A stretch of 7,436 nucleotides of DNA, from assembly GCA_025934595.1 (NCBI GenBank), contig JAICXU010000135.1:1-7436 (forward strand), given 5' to 3'. The stretch is from Polyangiaceae bacterium (lineage in GTDB: Bacteria > Myxococcota_A > Polyangia > Polyangiales > Polyangiaceae). A program made the translations under genes and the position numbers. The notes under the pieces were generated by a model, which worked only from the letters and a program-made list of their open reading frames with translations, searched no databases and was not told the origin of the DNA. Below are positions 6,601 to 7,436 of this stretch, piece by piece (position 1 is the first letter of the stretch; each line of letters opens with the position of its first letter).

Positions 6601-7071
6601 GAGCTCTTCGCGAAATCGCTTCGCGACTCACCGCCACCGCCGGAAGCGAAGAGCGAGGACGACAAGGCCGCGTATCAATCGCAGATCGAGGAGTTCGTCG
6701 TTCCGATCGAAGAGAAGAGCCTCGACGCGTACGAGAACGGTTGGAAGAAGGCCGTCGAGCTCGGCATCTACAATCAATGGACGGCGAAGATGCGCGAAGC
6801 GCTCGGTCGTTTGAACGCCGAGCTCTATCCGCCGTTCCACGAAACCGGATTCGAGGTTCGGACGGTATCGCCCGCGCCGCTTCCGCCGCTTCTCGATGCG
6901 CCTCGGCGAGGCTCGCAAGCGGACACGACTCCCGCCGCAACCGGCGCACCCACGAAGGACACGAAGAGCGCGGCCGGCGGAGCGCCTGCGCTCACACCTG
7001 ACGCCGACACGAAGCCGGAACCGGCCAAAGACACCGGCAAGAAGCCGCCGAAGAAGGGCGGCAAGAAATAG
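3682..7071 (+). CDS. Large exported TPR-repeat protein, possibly GltD/AgmU-like
   Basis: The 1129-residue product has a Sec signal peptide: MRAR, hydrophobic LVTALVFVVLAP, and a cleavage site after SYAYA (about 21/22). A Gly/Ser/Thr/Pro-rich linker follows to about 80. Most of the rest is alpha-helical tetratricopeptide repeat sequence with the usual small/Tyr/Phe/Pro spacing. Clear units lie around 197-298, 348-382, 483-516, 563-651, 669-704 and 789-890, with helical sequence continuing to about 985. The end (1080-1129) is a Pro/Ala/Thr tail closing in a Lys-rich segment. There is no other membrane segment, so it should be periplasmic. The start is well bounded, since an in-frame TAG lies at 3667-3669 and ATG 3682 is the first start after it. 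TPR arrays are protein-binding scaffolds. Length, export signal and the directly following TPR lipoprotein recall GltD (AgmU), a periplasmic part of the Myxococcus gliding complex, next to GltE (AglT). That identity is inference; a general envelope TPR scaffold is the alternative. Confidence 0.93.
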   Translation: MRARLVTALVFVVLAPSYAYAAPDPASVPITTSTAAGETSQVKPAAERAVTSGPTQRPVGSGRAGTGASGSGSIPLVRGPKIPEALRAQMKVTLDKRIDSDLERIKKLRVEALGLLSTFVAESPRESPEMPEAMMRLGELKWEDERENFLVRFADWEKKPVDLRGPTPEPNYQPSRDLFGRVIKDYPWFKEYDLSLYVDGFLATLQGKNDEALARFERILHDFPNSRFVPDAHMAKAEHLFNEKYDYQAALSEYEEVMKFRNSDLYGLALFKSAWCYWRLGNSDEAAKRFVQVFSLTPGQPGQKKQLDELQSEALKYLVEVFTEDEKNTANDVYGFLTKVGGDKFASKVVKALAETFYDQAHYERGIEAYELLLKLDPTNRDAGLWILQIAAGWSTLEDYPKLQATYKRAIDGYMVGGSWARTQGDQENVKATQAKIEAQLRQDAINLHGKALKDKSSRAEFEGAVGMYDIYLSKFSGEPKAYEIHFNEAEIQFYHLDKNTEAATHYMAAAKEIPNAEAQSGPLKVMRHDAIYNAIAALERVRYLELEARKGKPGGNQETESDKKFAEALDLYATLYPNDPSLPELFFRQGKLYYDYGVYDPAVKIWGALLEKFPRSQYAQGAGELILDSFNKSKNYENIETWARRLKAAPSFQKPDLQTKLDLLIVQSVFKQGEQKSGAGDHQGAATAYLRAAKEFPRDNRAAQACVNAEIEAQKAGDIATLKEAATLVTGSGYRDKPESPQGAWTAATTMQSMGLYDEAADFDEAIATNASKDYPHYQKFEHTKDASYNAVVLREATGEHDRAIANGNRFLQTYGSTPEADEVAFTMGRAQQNAGRNSEAVALYKRYLGRAKNQDHRVEGYVLLAQAQLKSNDEKGADASLKTAVSIGKQKKSSLGPDGKYAAAHARYMEGERVLERFDKIQIQGSVKELTQRLKQKAALLKDAATIFLDVVSLGVAEWTTAALYQIGHTYELFAKSLRDSPPPPEAKSEDDKAAYQSQIEEFVVPIEEKSLDAYENGWKKAVELGIYNQWTAKMREALGRLNAELYPPFHETGFEVRTVSPAPLPPLLDAPRRGSQADTTPAATGAPTKDTKSAAGGAPALTPDADTKPEPAKDTGKKPPKKGGKK

Positions 7072-7436
7072 ATGTATTTTGCATACACGTCGCGATTGAG
7101 CTTGTTTTTGGCCATTTCATGCGCGCCGCTCATGGCCGCATGCGGCGGAGGACACGCGACGGCAGCGAAGAGCGCGCCGACGACGACCGCGCTGCCTCCC
7201 GCGAATCCGCAAGCGGTCACGAAGATGGTGCAAGGCGTCGTGGCCTCGCGCGATCCGAACGGGCGCGAGCGCGCGATCGCGCTTCTCCGCGAGGCGATCT
7301 CGATCGACGACAACTTGTGGGAGGCTCGCTACGACCTCGGCGTGGTCCTCGCTTCGACCGGCGATCTCGCGGGCGCGGAAAAAGAATTGCGCGCGGCGGC
7401 GAAGCTCGCTCCGGACGCGGCCGACGTCGTCGTGGC
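7072..7436 (+). CDS. TPR lipoprotein, possibly GltE/AglT-like (3' partial)
   Basis: 121 codons are present and the gene runs off the window. The ATG follows the UAG of the preceding gene with no spacer and in the same frame, so the two are co-transcribed and probably translationally coupled; GAAGGGCGG in the end of the upstream gene may serve as ribosome site. The N-terminus (hydrophobic core LSLFLAISCAPLMAA, then Cys 24 followed by GGG) is a lipoprotein signal with a slightly loose lipobox (MAAC). The Cys at 17 is a less likely alternative. After a Thr/Ala/Pro linker, residues about 61-118 form TPR helices (AIALLREAISIDDNLWEARY, then LGVVLASTGDLAGAEKELR, then AAAKLAPDAADV). It should sit at the periplasmic face of a membrane, probably the outer one, as a partner of the large TPR protein. 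NCBI family naming includes a 'gliding motility TPR repeat lipoprotein GltE' in myxobacteria, which fits, but I cannot prove orthology from this fragment. Confidence 0.9.
   Translation, partial: MYFAYTSRLSLFLAISCAPLMAACGGGHATAAKSAPTTTALPPANPQAVTKMVQGVVASRDPNGRERAIALLREAISIDDNLWEARYDLGVVLASTGDLAGAEKELRAAAKLAPDAADVVV

Overview
The window looks like chromosomal DNA of a high-GC bacterium. It is most likely a myxobacterium, perhaps of the Polyangiales type. The clues are GC-rich third codon positions, a small Cys-rich lipoprotein with an Asp/Gly/Ala tail, a decayed copy of the 'PWGIA-D...VYW' beta-propeller repeat that is abundant in those genomes, and a very large exported TPR protein followed by a TPR lipoprotein. 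This assignment is inference from gene content; there is no rRNA or other direct taxonomic marker. No tRNA, CRISPR array or intact insertion sequence was seen.

Layout: (1) Bases 2-139 (+) are the last 45 codons of a parvulin-type peptidyl-prolyl isomerase that begins outside the window. (2) Bases 140-474 contain no convincing intact gene. They hold a minus-strand propeller-repeat relic, then three inverted repeats in a row with a TAGAAT -10-like box before the first, ending in a terminator-like hairpin. (3) A FAD-dependent monooxygenase-type flavoprotein (475-1896, -) and a PLP-dependent class V aminotransferase-fold enzyme (1968-3176, +) diverge from a 71-bp gap. (4) A GTG-initiated Cys-rich lipoprotein (3188-3574, -) converges on the aminotransferase gene with 11 bp between stop codons. 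(5) After a 107-bp divergent gap, an 1129-codon exported TPR protein (3682-7071, +) is followed with no spacer by a TPR lipoprotein (from 7072, +) that runs off the window.

How the genes may work together: the last two genes are almost certainly one operon (UAG directly followed by AUG). They probably give one periplasmic complex, an exported repeat scaffold plus a lipid-anchored repeat partner. Size, export signals and order recall the GltD (AgmU) and GltE (AglT) proteins of the myxobacterial gliding machinery, but this is a hypothesis because repeat proteins resemble one another. The divergent flavoprotein and aminotransferase may share control and possibly a small-molecule pathway; their substrates cannot be read from sequence. 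The remaining genes look like single transcription units.

The points most worth a second look are the possible GltD/GltE-like pair, the hairpin-rich intergenic segment that could encode a small RNA, and the start codon of the large TPR gene, which sits in the loop of a 7-bp hairpin with no visible Shine-Dalgarno sequence.
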